33,889 nt of DNA from Rhodopseudomonas palustris. GTDB taxonomy: Bacteria > Pseudomonadota > Alphaproteobacteria > Rhizobiales > Xanthobacteraceae. The stretch is taken from positions 1 through 33,889 of the forward strand of contig JACRJB010000074.1 of the NCBI GenBank assembly GCA_016215605.1, given 5' to 3'. The notes beneath the pieces are model-generated. The model saw nothing but the letters and a program-made list of their open reading frames with translations. It did no database searches and was not told the DNA's origin. The position numbers were made by a program, and so were the translations under genes. How positions within the stretch are numbered: position 1 is the first letter of the stretch; each line of letters begins with the position of its first letter. This document shows positions 19,225 through 27,110 of the stretch, one piece after another.

Positions 19225-19563
19225 ATGCCCATTCGACTACAAGGCACCGTCGCCTTCGAACCCGAGTTCGTCGGCAACCTGACCATGCTCACCCGCACGA
19301 TGATCGCGCGCGGGCTCGATCCCGACGACTATGTGATCGCCAAGGACATCGCCGCGGCGCCGACATTGCCATTCGTCGGGCCGATCGCGTACGATTATGC
19401 GGTGATCGCCGGCGAGACCCGGATCGTCATCACCGAAGCCGGCGATGCGGGGTTTCTCGACGAGTTTCTTCGCCACATCGGCGACGTCGACGGCGGCGCA
19501 CCGCCGCTGGCCGCGGACGGCGTGTTCTCGCGGCTGACGCGCTGGATGTCGCCGCAAGCCTGA
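19225..19563 (+). CDS. Uncharacterised 112-residue protein
   Basis: I do not recognise this protein. It is soluble, acidic, and has no signal peptide or membrane helix. It starts MPIRLQGTVAFEPEFVG and contains alternating predicted strands (YDYAVIAGETRIVITEAG, 54-71) and a short amphipathic helix (GFLDEFLRHIGDV). It ends in a Trp-Met segment. Codon bias is strongly GC3, in line with the flanking real genes, and AGAGGCGG lies about 6 nt before the ATG at 19225, which supports a genuine gene. It lies between the chemoreceptor terminator and a palindromic repeat and is convergent with the phytase-like gene, so it is probably a single transcript. Confidence 0.7.
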   Translation: MPIRLQGTVAFEPEFVGNLTMLTRTMIARGLDPDDYVIAKDIAAAPTLPFVGPIAYDYAVIAGETRIVITEAGDAGFLDEFLRHIGDVDGGAPPLAADGVFSRLTRWMSPQA

Positions 19564-19593
19564 GCCGCGCGCGTCGCTGCGCGGCGCAAGTTC

Positions 19594-19689
19594 GGCTCTC
19601 TCGAAAGAGAGGGGGCCTTTCGCCGGACCCGTTCGGCGAAAGGCGGGTGAGGGGCTGTGCACCAGGAGTCGCAGCTCCTCACCCGGCGT
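19594..19689. repeat. Palindromic repeat between convergent genes
   Basis: CTCTC/GAGAG (about 19596-19612) and the perfect CCTTTCGCCG/CGGCGAAAGG (19616-19625, 19634-19643) form hairpins. GGGTGAGGGGCTG pairs loosely with CAGCTCCTCACCC further on. It is similar in type to the serC-serA repeat. It may act as a two-way terminator for the converging genes. Confidence 0.65.
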
Positions 19690-19699
19690 CACGGGCGAA

Positions 19700-21055
19700 T
19701 TACTTCGCCTTCAGGAAGTCGGCGACTTCGAGCAGCACGAACTCGTTGTCGTCGGCCTTGTTCGGGTCGCGGCTCGACGAGAACGGCAGGTTGTTGTCGT
19801 TGCCGACGATGATGTGGCGATCGTCGACCTTGTCGACGTTCTCGATGGTGAAGAACGGGAACGCCAGCGCGCCGTCGGTCAGCGGCTTGCGGGCCTTCTT
19901 GTCCGGATCGCGGATCTTCATCAAGTCGATGAAGCCGATCTTGCGCACCGGCTGGCCGGCATTGGCGTCGCTCAGCTCGATCTTGAACACCCGCTTGAAC
20001 TTGGCGAGATCGGCGAAGCAGTCGGTGCCCGGCTTGCCTTCGGGGCAGGCCTTGTCCTTGGTGCCTTCGCCGTTGTCGCGCTCGATCACCAGGCCGTGGC
20101 TGGCGTCGATCATGTTGAAGTCGCCGATCGCGTTGCCGTTCTGCTCGAACACGTATTTCCAGGAGCGGCCGGTGAACTTCTCCGCCGCGACGTCGAATTC
20201 GAGAATCCGCGCGGCTTCCTTGCCGTCGACCTTTTCCCAATCCTTCTTCTCGGCGTCCCACAGCGGGCCTTCGAGCAGGCCGTACAGATACTTGCCGTCC
20301 TTGGAGGCGGCGAAGCCCTCGTAGCCCTTGGAGCGCTTCAGGTTGACGCCGGTGTAGCTGGCGCCGGGGGCGCCCGGCGACTGCACCGACCAATGGTCGG
20401 GCGACTTGATCGGCTTGCCGTCGGCCTGCGAGTCGAACACCGCCAGCACCTTGCCGCTGAGGTCGGTCTTGAGGATGTAGGGGCCGAATTCGTCGCCGAT
20501 CCAGAAATGGTCGCCGATGATCTGGAAGCCTTCGGTGTCGAAATCGGCGCCGGTGAGATAGCGCTTGTCGGTGTCCTCGTGGAGGATGCGGAACGGCACT
20601 TTCTTGTCCGGGTCGTGCAGGAACACGGTCTGCTTGCGCTCGACGCCGCCGGTCGCCCAGTCGATCTTGTAGTTGTCGAGATACAGCATCGAGTCCGGCG
20701 AATTGTAGCGCGAGCCGAAGCCGTTGTCGGTCAGCACCCAGAAGGTGCCGTCGGGCATCGCCTTGATGCCGGAATGGCCCTGCAGCGGCTGGCCCTTGAA
20801 CGGCACCGCGACGCCGGTCGGGCGGCCGTTGGAGGTGCCCATGACGCTGCCGGTCGCCTCGACGCGCTTGCCGGTGGTGTATTTGCCGGCGGCCTTCAGA
20901 TCGGCCGGCGCATCCGCCGGCGCGTCGACGAACGACGTCGCGGGCAGCACGGCGTGGCCGGCCAGCGTCGCCGGGAATTCGCCTTCGGATTGCGCCAGCG
21001 CGGCGGACGCCGTCAGCGCCAGAACCGCGACGGACCCGAGCAGCAGTTTTCGCAT
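19700..21055 (-). CDS. Periplasmic esterase-like / phytase-like domain protein
   Basis: This 451-residue precursor has a clean signal peptide (MRKLLLGSVAVLALTASAALA, cleavage near 21). The rest looks like the beta-propeller domain called phytase-like or esterase-like activity of phytase: repeated turns such as GHSGIKAMPDGTFWVLTDNGFGSR (split across 93-116), FDTEGFQIIGDHFWIGDEFGPYI and a KYLYGLLEGPLWD blade. The family's reaction is not well defined; phosphodiester or phytate hydrolysis is only suggested by homology. It should be periplasmic or secreted. Its ATG at 21055 has GGAG about 7 nt upstream. It is divergent from mbfA and convergent with the unknown 112-residue gene. Two Cys near 344 and 353 (ACPEGKPGTDCF) may form a disulfide. 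Confidence 0.85.
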   Translation of the reverse strand: MRKLLLGSVAVLALTASAALAQSEGEFPATLAGHAVLPATSFVDAPADAPADLKAAGKYTTGKRVEATGSVMGTSNGRPTGVAVPFKGQPLQGHSGIKAMPDGTFWVLTDNGFGSRYNSPDSMLYLDNYKIDWATGGVERKQTVFLHDPDKKVPFRILHEDTDKRYLTGADFDTEGFQIIGDHFWIGDEFGPYILKTDLSGKVLAVFDSQADGKPIKSPDHWSVQSPGAPGASYTGVNLKRSKGYEGFAASKDGKYLYGLLEGPLWDAEKKDWEKVDGKEAARILEFDVAAEKFTGRSWKYVFEQNGNAIGDFNMIDASHGLVIERDNGEGTKDKACPEGKPGTDCFADLAKFKRVFKIELSDANAGQPVRKIGFIDLMKIRDPDKKARKPLTDGALAFPFFTIENVDKVDDRHIIVGNDNNLPFSSSRDPNKADDNEFVLLEVADFLKAK

Positions 21056-21173
21056 GATGAATCTCCTGTGAATGGATCGCGGACTTGTGGCGGCGCCGGA
21101 TCACAGGCGGCTGACGGATCGATGAAGCCGCCATGACGACCCCTGCGGCGAATTGGCTCCCGCGCCGGCTGCT

Positions 21174-21202
21174 TTGACAGCGGAACCGGCCGGGACTATG
21201 GA
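21174..21202 (+). promoter_or_regulatory. Putative sigma-70 promoter of mbfA
   Basis: TTGACA (21174-21179) is a perfect -35 box; after 17 nt comes TATGGA (21197-21202), a weak -10. Transcription would start near 21209, inside the ICE-like operator, with a leader of about 28 nt. Confidence 0.5.
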
Positions 21203-21217
21203 TTAGAACCGTTCTAA
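21203..21217. promoter_or_regulatory. Iron control element (ICE/Irr box) candidate
   Basis: TTAGAACCGTTCTAA is a perfect 15-bp palindrome and contains the TTAGAA-N3-TTCTAA core of the ICE motif bound by the haem-responsive regulator Irr in Rhizobiales. It overlaps the predicted transcription start of mbfA, the position expected for repression under low iron. mbfA is a known Irr target in Bradyrhizobium relatives. Confidence 0.75.
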
Positions 21218-21236
21218 ATTACCGCAGAGACAGCAA

Positions 21237-22208
21237 ATGAAGGCGTTTTCCGACCTGACCGAGCGCGAAATCCTCGCCGTGGCAATCGCCGGCGAGGAGG
21301 AGGACAGCCGGATCTATCTCGCCTTCGCCGAGGACCTCGCCGAGCGCTATCCGGATTCCGCGCGCGTGTTCACCGAAATGGCGCAGCAGGAAAAGGGCCA
21401 CCGCCACATGCTGCTGCGGATCTACGAGGAGCGCTTCGGCGCCGATCTGCCGCCGATCCGCCGCGACGACGTCAAGGGCTTCATCAAGCGCCGGCCGATC
21501 TGGCTGACCCGCAATTTGCCGCTCGAGCGCATCCGCAAGGAAGCCGAGACCATGGAGTTCGAGGCGCAGCGCTTCTACGAGCGCGCCGCCGACCGCGCCA
21601 CCGACGTCCACATCCGCAAGCTGCTGACCGACCTCGCCGAGTTCGAGAAGCGCCACGAGCAGCGCGCCGCGCAGCTCAGCGACAAGTTTCTCACCCCCGA
21701 CGCCCGCAGCGCGGAGGACCACACCGCGCGGCGGATGTTCGTGCTGCAATACGTCCAGCCCGGACTCGCGGGGCTGATGGACGGCTCGGTGTCGACGCTG
21801 GCGCCGCTGTTCGCCGCCGCCTTCGCCACGCATCAGAACTGGCCGACCTTCCTGGTCGGTCTCGCCGCGTCGATCGGCGCCGGCATCTCGATGGGCTTCG
21901 CCGAGGCGCTGTCCGACGACGGCTCGATGACCGGCCGCGGCTCGCCCTGGCTGCGCGGCGGCATCTGCGGCCTGATGACCACGATCGGCGGCCTCGGCCA
22001 CACGCTGCCCTATCTGGTGCCGGACAGCTGGGCCAACGCGTTCTGGATCGCAACCGCGATCGCCAGCTTCGTGGTGTTCGTCGAACTCTGGGCGATCGCC
22101 TACATCCGCGCCAAGTACATGGACACGCCGTTCCTGCAGGCGGTGTTCCAGATCGTCCTCGGCGGCGTCATCGTGCTCGCGGTGGGGATCTTGATCGGTG
22201 GGGCGTAG
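21237..22208 (+). CDS. mbfA: Membrane-bound ferritin MbfA (erythrin-VIT1 fusion)
   Basis: MbfA exports iron across the inner membrane and protects against iron and peroxide stress. The 323-residue protein is a fusion. Residues 1-150 form a ferritin-like four-helix domain with di-iron ligands visible as E20, E52xxH55, E107/E109 and E137xxH140. Residues about 165-323 form a VIT1/CCC1-type membrane domain with around five hydrophobic helices, opening [18 protein letters not shown]. This domain order is diagnostic. The ATG at 21237 is the family start. An ICE-like palindrome 20 nt upstream predicts repression by Irr when iron is low. The divergent neighbour is the phytase-like gene; a palindromic repeat follows. 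Confidence 0.93.
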   Translation: MKAFSDLTEREILAVAIAGEEEDSRIYLAFAEDLAERYPDSARVFTEMAQQEKGHRHMLLRIYEERFGADLPPIRRDDVKGFIKRRPIWLTRNLPLERIRKEAETMEFEAQRFYERAADRATDVHIRKLLTDLAEFEKRHEQRAAQLSDKFLTPDARSAEDHTARRMFVLQYVQPGLAGLMDGSVSTLAPLFAAAFATHQNWPTFLVGLAASIGAGISMGFAEALSDDGSMTGRGSPWLRGGICGLMTTIGGLGHTLPYLVPDSWANAFWIATAIASFVVFVELWAIAYIRAKYMDTPFLQAVFQIVLGGVIVLAVGILIGGA

Positions 22209-22243
22209 GACAGGTGAAGTAATAATCACCTCGCCCCAAGCAC

Positions 22244-22356
22244 GTCATTCCGGGGCGCCGCGTAGCGGCGAGCCCGGAATCCCGAGATGTTCTGCGCCTC
22301 CGACGTTTCCACGTCTTCGAGATTCCGGGTTCGCGCTGCGCGCGCCCCGGAATGAC
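22244..22356. repeat. Palindromic repeat, GTCATTCCGGGGCGC family, copy 1
   Basis: The arms GTCATTCCGGGGCGC and GCGCCCCGGAATGAC close the element. Inside, a second pair (GCCCGGAAT / ATTCCGGGTTCGC) frames a centre containing GATGTTCTGC. It lies between the converging mbfA and TctC-type genes. Confidence 0.85.
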
Positions 22357-22371
22357 AGCGCGTGAACGAGC

Positions 22372-23346
22372 CTACTGCTTCTCGATGCCCGCCTCGCGCA
22401 CCAGCTTCTCCCACAGCACCAGCTGATCGCCGACGAATTTGCCGAGGTCTTCGGGCGTGCCGGAGAATGCGTCCATGCCGAGCGTGGCGAGCTTGGCCTT
22501 GGTCTGCGGATCCTCGACGATCTTGCGGATCTCGGCGTTGAGCTTGGTCACCACCTCCTTGGGCGTGCCGGCCGGTGCGAAGTAGCCCTGCCACGAGGTG
22601 ATGTCGAAATCCGGCACGCCGGCCTCCTGCATCGACGGCAACTCCGGCACCAGCGGCGAGCGGTCCTTGGTGGTGACGGCCAGCGCCCGCAGCGCGCCGC
22701 CCTGGACGTGCGGCAGGCCGGTCAGCACGTCGGTGAACATCATGGTGATGCGGCCGCCGATCACGTCGTTCATCGCCGGCGGCGAGCTCTTGTACGGCAC
22801 GTGCAGCAAATCGATCCCGGCCTTGCGGGCGAAGGTCGCGCCGGACACGATCGCCGACGACGAGCCCGACGCGTAGGTCAGCTTGCCGGGATTGGCCTTG
22901 GCGTAGGCGATCAGTTCGGCCACGGTCTTGGCCGGCACGTCGGGATGCACCACCAGCATGAACGGCAGGTCGCCGGTGCGCGCCACCGGGGTGAAGTCCT
23001 TCACCGGGTCGTAGGTCAGGGTCTTCAGCAGATACGGATTGGCCGAATGCGTGGTGTTGGTGGTGACGAACAGCGTGTAGCCGTCGGGCTGGGCGCGCGC
23101 CACATAGGTCGCGGCGATCATGCCGTTGGCGCCGGCCTTGTTCTCGATCACCATGCCGACGCCGAGCGCCTGGCCGAGCTTCTGCGAGATGATCCGCGTC
23201 GTGGTGTCGGTGCCGCTGCCGGCAGCGAACGGCAGCACCAGCGTGATGTTGCGGTTGGGATAGGGCGCATCGGCCTTCGCCGGCACGGCGGCGAGCGGCG
23301 CGGACAACAGCACGGCAGCCGCAAACGCGGCAGAGATCGGTCGCAT
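22372..23346 (-). CDS. Tripartite tricarboxylate transporter substrate-binding protein (Bug/TctC)
   Basis: This 324-residue precursor has a signal peptide (cleavage near AKA, residue 25) and then the Bug-family opening YPNRNITLVLPFAAGSGTDTTTRI. Further family marks are ENKAGANGMIAATYVARAQPDGYTL and VPYKSSPPAMNDVIGGRITMMF in the ligand cleft region. Bug proteins bind organic acids and similar ligands in the periplasm and feed the TctAB membrane pair, or act as sensors. No tctA or tctB gene is present nearby, so this is an orphan receptor. The ATG at 23346 has GGGAGG upstream. It is bounded on both sides by copies of the same palindromic repeat. Confidence 0.9.
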   Translation of the reverse strand: MRPISAAFAAAVLLSAPLAAVPAKADAPYPNRNITLVLPFAAGSGTDTTTRIISQKLGQALGVGMVIENKAGANGMIAATYVARAQPDGYTLFVTTNTTHSANPYLLKTLTYDPVKDFTPVARTGDLPFMLVVHPDVPAKTVAELIAYAKANPGKLTYASGSSSAIVSGATFARKAGIDLLHVPYKSSPPAMNDVIGGRITMMFTDVLTGLPHVQGGALRALAVTTKDRSPLVPELPSMQEAGVPDFDITSWQGYFAPAGTPKEVVTKLNAEIRKIVEDPQTKAKLATLGMDAFSGTPEDLGKFVGDQLVLWEKLVREAGIEKQ

Positions 23347-23423
23347 CGAATTCCTCCCGGATGGTCTTGTTGTTGTCCGACAGACTGCGCGAAACGACGG
23401 AAAAAGGCGAGGCCCCCCGCCCC

Positions 23424-23541
23424 GTCATTCCGGGGCGCCGCGCAGCGGCGAGCCCGGAATCGCGAGCTGTTCTGCGACTCCGGCGTTTCCACAACTTCCG
23501 GATTCCGGGTTCGCGCGCTTGGGCGCGCGCCCCGGAATGAC
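23424..23541. repeat. Palindromic repeat, GTCATTCCGGGGCGC family, copy 2
   Basis: Same arms and inner ATTCCGGGTTCGCG as copy 1, with centre GAGCTGTTCTGCGACTCC. It lies in the 416-nt gap 23347-23762, which holds this copy and copy 3 and no gene. Confidence 0.85.
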
Positions 23542-23621
23542 AGGGAGTGGAGCGGGGACAGAAGCAGAAGCGGATATGGAAACGAAGACGCAGACCTTGG
23601 CGTCAATCCCGCCCCAAGCAC

Positions 23622-23736
23622 GTCATTCCGGGGCGCGCGCAGCGCGAACCCGGAATCCCGCGCTGTTCTGCGACTTCGGCGTTTCCACAACTTCGAGATT
23701 CCGGGTTCGCGAGCTGCGCTCGCGCCACGGAATGAC
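23622..23736. repeat. Palindromic repeat, GTCATTCCGGGGCGC family, copy 3
   Basis: Same family; the right arm has CCACGGAATGAC where the other copies have CCCCGGAATGAC. It lies 80 nt from copy 2 in the same orientation. Confidence 0.83.
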
Positions 23737-23762
23737 GGTGAGTGGGGCGGTGGACCCGCCGT

Positions 23763-24785
23763 TCACCGCCTTGCTGCGATGAACACGCCGGCGATCACCA
23801 TCGCATAGCCCGCGAGGTGGAATAATTCCGGCTTCTCGCCGAGCAGCACGATCGCCATCACCGAGCCGAACACCGGCATCAAATGCAGGAACGGCGCCGA
23901 GCGGTTCGGCCCGATCAGCGCGACGCCGCGGTTGAAGCACAGATACGCCAGCGCCGACGGAAAGATCACCACATAGGCCATCGCCGCCGCGGTGATCCAG
24001 TCGGCGTGTGGCCGGATGCCGGCGGCGAACTCCGCCACCGCGAACGGCAGCAGCAGCAACGCGCCGCCGCCGGTGGTGACCACGATCAGCGACAGCGGAT
24101 GCGTCACCGGCCGCTTCGGCATCAGCGCCGAATACATCCCGAAGGCGCACAGCGCGCCCGCCACCATCAGGTCGCCGCGGTTGAGGTCGATCCCCGCCAA
24201 AGCCAGCAGGTCGCCGCGCAAAATGATGGTGAGCACGCCGAGCAGCGACAGCGCGATGCCGATCGCCTGCGTCCAGGTCAGCCGCACCCCGAACAGCAGC
24301 AGCGACCACAGCGCCACGAACAGCGGCCCGGACGATTGCAGCAGCAGCGCGTTGAGCGCCTGGGTGAATTGCAGGCCCCAATACGACAGCACGTTGTTGA
24401 TCGCGAAGCCGGTCGCCGACAGCACGATCATCAGCACCCAGTGCTTGCGCAGCTTCGGCCAGTCGCGCCGCAGATACGGCCAGGCGAACGGCAGCAGCAG
24501 CAGCATCGCGCCGATCCAGCGCACGCAGGACATCGCCACCGGCGGAATGTGCCCGGCGACCGCGCGCGCGAGCACGATGTTGCCGGCCCAGAACAGCGAG
24601 GTCAGGCTGAGCAGCAGATAGGGCTGGTTGGCGAGCCAGCCGAAGGCTGTGCGGAACAGGGTGATCAAGCGGTTGCGATCGGTTCGAGTGAGGCGCAGCC
24701 ATGCCCGAAAAGCCCGCCCCGGCAAAGAGCCGCCGCGGAATGCAGGCCATGCGCGGGGCCACGCGCTATCCGCCTCGCCGCCCAT
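23763..24785 (-). CDS. EamA/DMT-family transporter
   Basis: This protein of up to 340 residues has about ten membrane helices, two EamA repeats of five, as in the drug/metabolite transporter superfamily. Repeat one opens QPYLLLSLTSLFWAGN and has SCVRWIGAMLLL; repeat two ends with AYLCFNRGVALIGPNRSAPFLHLMPVFG, typical of this subgroup. The substrate is unknown; members move amino acids, metabolites or drugs. The start is uncertain: ATG 24785 gives an odd Trp/Arg-rich leader of about 50 residues next to a repeat, and TTG 24668 would start close to the conserved part, but neither has a good ribosome site. A close paralogue lies at 27438-28355. Confidence 0.85.
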   Translation of the reverse strand: MGGEADSAWPRAWPAFRGGSLPGRAFRAWLRLTRTDRNRLITLFRTAFGWLANQPYLLLSLTSLFWAGNIVLARAVAGHIPPVAMSCVRWIGAMLLLLPFAWPYLRRDWPKLRKHWVLMIVLSATGFAINNVLSYWGLQFTQALNALLLQSSGPLFVALWSLLLFGVRLTWTQAIGIALSLLGVLTIILRGDLLALAGIDLNRGDLMVAGALCAFGMYSALMPKRPVTHPLSLIVVTTGGGALLLLPFAVAEFAAGIRPHADWITAAAMAYVVIFPSALAYLCFNRGVALIGPNRSAPFLHLMPVFGSVMAIVLLGEKPELFHLAGYAMVIAGVFIAARR

Positions 24786-24788
24786 CCC

Positions 24789-24956
24789 GTCATTCCGGGG
24801 CGCGCGCTGATGCGCGTGCCCCGATCACTTTCCCCGAGTTCGTCATTCCGGGGCGCGCGCAGCGCGAGCCCGGAATCCCGAACTGTTCATCCTCCGGCAG
24901 CGCAGATCACCTCTGGATTCCGGGTTCACGCGCGAACGCGCGTGCCCCGGAATGAC
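24789..24956. repeat. Palindromic repeat, GTCATTCCGGGGCGC family, half copy plus full copy 4
   Basis: A truncated copy (24789-24822) keeps one arm and a short GGGGC/GCCCC hairpin. A full copy follows at 24842-24956 with the usual arms and inner ATTCCGGGTTCACG. It lies between the EamA gene and the HD-domain gene. Confidence 0.83.
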
Positions 24957-24967
24957 GGTGGGTAGCG

Positions 24968-25813
24968 CTACTTCTGCGGCCCCGACAGCCGGATGTCGCG
25001 TTCGGCGCGGAACACGTTGCTGTACAGGCCGGCGATCCATTGCTGGCCGCCGGCGGTGGCGTTGAGATAGCGGATCGCGGTCTGCACGTGCGGCGCCACG
25101 CTGTTCCAGTAGAACTGCGGATACAGATTGATCAGGTCGGCCGGCGAGCCGTAGCCGAACCGGCGGTTGAGCCCGGCTTCCTCGAATTCGTAGTACAGCG
25201 CGTTGGCCTTGCGGATGTAGGCCGGGTCGCCGAGCTGGCCGATCAGATCGGCGGCGCGCAGCAGCCCGGCTTCCTCGGCGCAGCATTCGCCGTCGGCCGG
25301 CAGCTGCGGCGGAAACCGCGTGCCCTCGATCGCGCAGGCGATCCGCTCGGCGTCGAGCTCGGCGATGCCGCCGATCCGCTGTCGCACGAACAGCTTCGAG
25401 CGGTCGACGTGCCACGGCAGCATCGAGGCGTCGGAGGCGCCGCGCGGCAGGGTCGCCTTGCGGCCGCCGGCGTCGATCACATAGCCGTCGTCGCCGTCGG
25501 CCTCGAACAGCCCGCGGACATAGCCGATGTCGTGGGTCAGGCAGCCGATGATCAGATGCGCGTAGTCCGAGGCGGGCACGTGGGTGTACAGCGCGCGGCC
25601 GCGCAGGATGTGGTGGCCGGCCAGCGTCACCAGCAGCGTGTGCTCGACATTGTGATACAGCGCGTCGCTGTTGCCGATGCATTCCAGCGCGGTCCGCGCC
25701 ACCGACGGCACGATCTCGGTGAGGCGCGCTTCGGAGGCGCCGTATTGCCTGCGCATGAAATCGCCGAGAAACTCGCCGAGCGCGTCGGCGGCCAGTGCCG
25801 GAACCGTGATCAT
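24968..25813 (-). CDS. HD-domain phosphohydrolase with PDE-like motif
   Basis: This 281-residue soluble protein has an HD-superfamily metal site. The first motif is YHNVEH (53-58), matching the YHNxxH signature of class I cyclic-nucleotide phosphodiesterases. The second is THDIGY with His94-Asp95, and a later RAADLIGQLGDP places Asp189 where the fourth metal ligand falls. The enzyme probably hydrolyses a phosphoester or cyclic nucleotide (inference). It has no GYP motif, so it is not a typical c-di-GMP enzyme. No regulatory domain is attached; the N-terminal 45 residues are helical. The ATG at 25813 has GGGGGCGA about 7 nt upstream. Its neighbour DUF1330 is divergent; the 146-nt gap between them may hold both promoters. 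Confidence 0.8.
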   Translation of the reverse strand: MITVPALAADALGEFLGDFMRRQYGASEARLTEIVPSVARTALECIGNSDALYHNVEHTLLVTLAGHHILRGRALYTHVPASDYAHLIIGCLTHDIGYVRGLFEADGDDGYVIDAGGRKATLPRGASDASMLPWHVDRSKLFVRQRIGGIAELDAERIACAIEGTRFPPQLPADGECCAEEAGLLRAADLIGQLGDPAYIRKANALYYEFEEAGLNRRFGYGSPADLINLYPQFYWNSVAPHVQTAIRYLNATAGGQQWIAGLYSNVFRAERDIRLSGPQK

Positions 25814-25959
25814 GGCAATCGCCCCCCTCGCGGACGGATTGTTCCACGATCGCGCCGCTCCGGCAATCGCGGAAGCGCCGTCCGAAAAACGCTGGCGCGC
25901 GACCGCCGATCCGCGTCATGCTGCGGGCAAGAAAATCCGGGAGACGATAGGGACGTGGG

Positions 25960-26388
25960 ATGACGATCGAGCATCTGAACATCGAAGGTCTGAAGGAGCT
26001 GGAGCGCGAGGATCGTGGGCCGGTGGTGATGGTGAACATGATGCGGTTCAACGAAGCCGCGGGCGACGGCGACGGGTCCGGCTGGGATGCCTATCTGCGC
26101 TACAGCACGCTGACCGTGCCGATGATCAAGGCGCGCGGCGGCACGCTGCTGTGGACCGGTACCGCCAAGGCGATCGCGCTTGGCCGCGACGACGGTCGGC
26201 ATTGGGACTATCTGGCGCTGGTGTACTACCCGTCGATCGAGGCGTTTCTCGACATGATGAACTCGCCGGAATATCAGCTGCAGTGCGATCCGCACCGGCG
26301 CGCCGCCTGCGCCGATCATCTGATCGTCTGCACCCGCGAATCCTACAGCAAATTCGGCATCGCCCCGCCGCGTCAGGAAGGCCTGTAG
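25960..26388 (+). CDS. DUF1330-type protein
   Basis: This 142-residue protein fits the DUF1330 (dimeric alpha-beta barrel-like) type: VVMVNMMRFNEAAG (22-35), a central GGTLLWTGTA (60-69), WDYLALVYYPSIEAFLDMMNSPEYQ (82-106). Family members are often annotated as small, possibly antibiotic-synthesis-like or haem/aldehyde-related proteins, but no reaction is established. It is predicted cytoplasmic. The ATG at 25960 is chosen by the conserved start; the ribosome site is weak (GTGGG). It is divergent from the HD-domain gene and convergent with the lower-GC pair of membrane genes. Confidence 0.78.
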   Translation: MTIEHLNIEGLKELEREDRGPVVMVNMMRFNEAAGDGDGSGWDAYLRYSTLTVPMIKARGGTLLWTGTAKAIALGRDDGRHWDYLALVYYPSIEAFLDMMNSPEYQLQCDPHRRAACADHLIVCTRESYSKFGIAPPRQEGL

Positions 26389-26609
26389 CGGGAGCGGGAC
26401 GACACCACCTGCCTCTACGCCGCCGCGCCCTCGCCAGCATCGCGTACTAAAGGGCGAGTGTTTGGGACGGAGCAGCGCAGTCAAAAGTGTCGCGATTGGA
26501 GCAACCTCTCCTGCAGCACTACGCGGAGAGGCAGTTTGTGATGCCGCAAGTGGCGAGATCCGCAGAGGTCGTTGTTCCGATCCCGACGAGCCTTCCAAAG
26601 GCGAGCTCT

Positions 26610-27110
26610 TTATGGGGTTGTCGGCGTTCTTGAAGCGCGGTTCTCGGCCGACTGATCTTCGGATTCGGCTGGCGCCTCGGAAGCTTCACGAGCTGCAAGT
26701 CGGCTTTTGTAATTCCTCAAGCGGTGTTCCAAGGCTTGGATCGCCAGCTCCTCGGTCGGAGACGACGGGAGGTCTTTTCCTAAGGCGGCCTTCGCCTTCA
26801 GAAGATACCTCACACCCAGCTCCAACCGGGCCTCAGAAATTGCCGCCAAAGCGTCGGCGGCTTGCGGCGATAGCGCCGAAGACGCGTCGGCTCTGGCAAG
26901 GGGTCTCGCTCCCGCTGTGAAGCTCGTGCGTAGTTCCGAAAGCGCTCGGAGGATCTTGGGGTCGACGTCAGTTTCAAATCCTCTCGCGCCCGATGCCGCC
27001 TTCCTAGCCAAGGCGCGCCTGACGAGTAGTTTAGCGCCGACGATGCCGAAAGCGATGATCAGCAACGGAATCGCGGCGGCGGAGCTCAGCACCAGGATTT
27101 CAGGACTCAT
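26610..27110 (-). CDS. Unknown single-pass membrane protein, second gene of a pair
   Basis: I do not recognise this 166-residue protein. It has one N-terminal membrane helix (about 5-27, LVLSSAAAIPLLIIAFGIVG) and then a basic stretch LVRRALARK, so most of the chain should be cytoplasmic. Residues 52-140 look helical (ILRALSELRTSF, ALAAISEARLELGVRYLLKAKAAL, EELAIQALEHRLRNY) and the last 25 are charged and disordered. Its ATG lies inside the end of the upstream gene (11-nt overlap), so the two are translated together. GC and GC3 are visibly lower than in flanking genes, suggesting transfer. 26389-26609 between it and DUF1330 holds only a CCTCTCC/GGAGAGG hairpin (26505-26531). Confidence 0.6.
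   Translation of the reverse strand: MSPEILVLSSAAAIPLLIIAFGIVGAKLLVRRALARKAASGARGFETDVDPKILRALSELRTSFTAGARPLARADASSALSPQAADALAAISEARLELGVRYLLKAKAALGKDLPSSPTEELAIQALEHRLRNYKSRLAAREASEAPAESEDQSAENRASRTPTTP

Noticed and set aside
26462-26920. Plus-strand open frame opposite the unknown membrane gene
   Set aside because: The minus-strand frame has a membrane helix and a coupled upstream gene; the plus-strand product is Pro/Arg/Ser-rich without structure.
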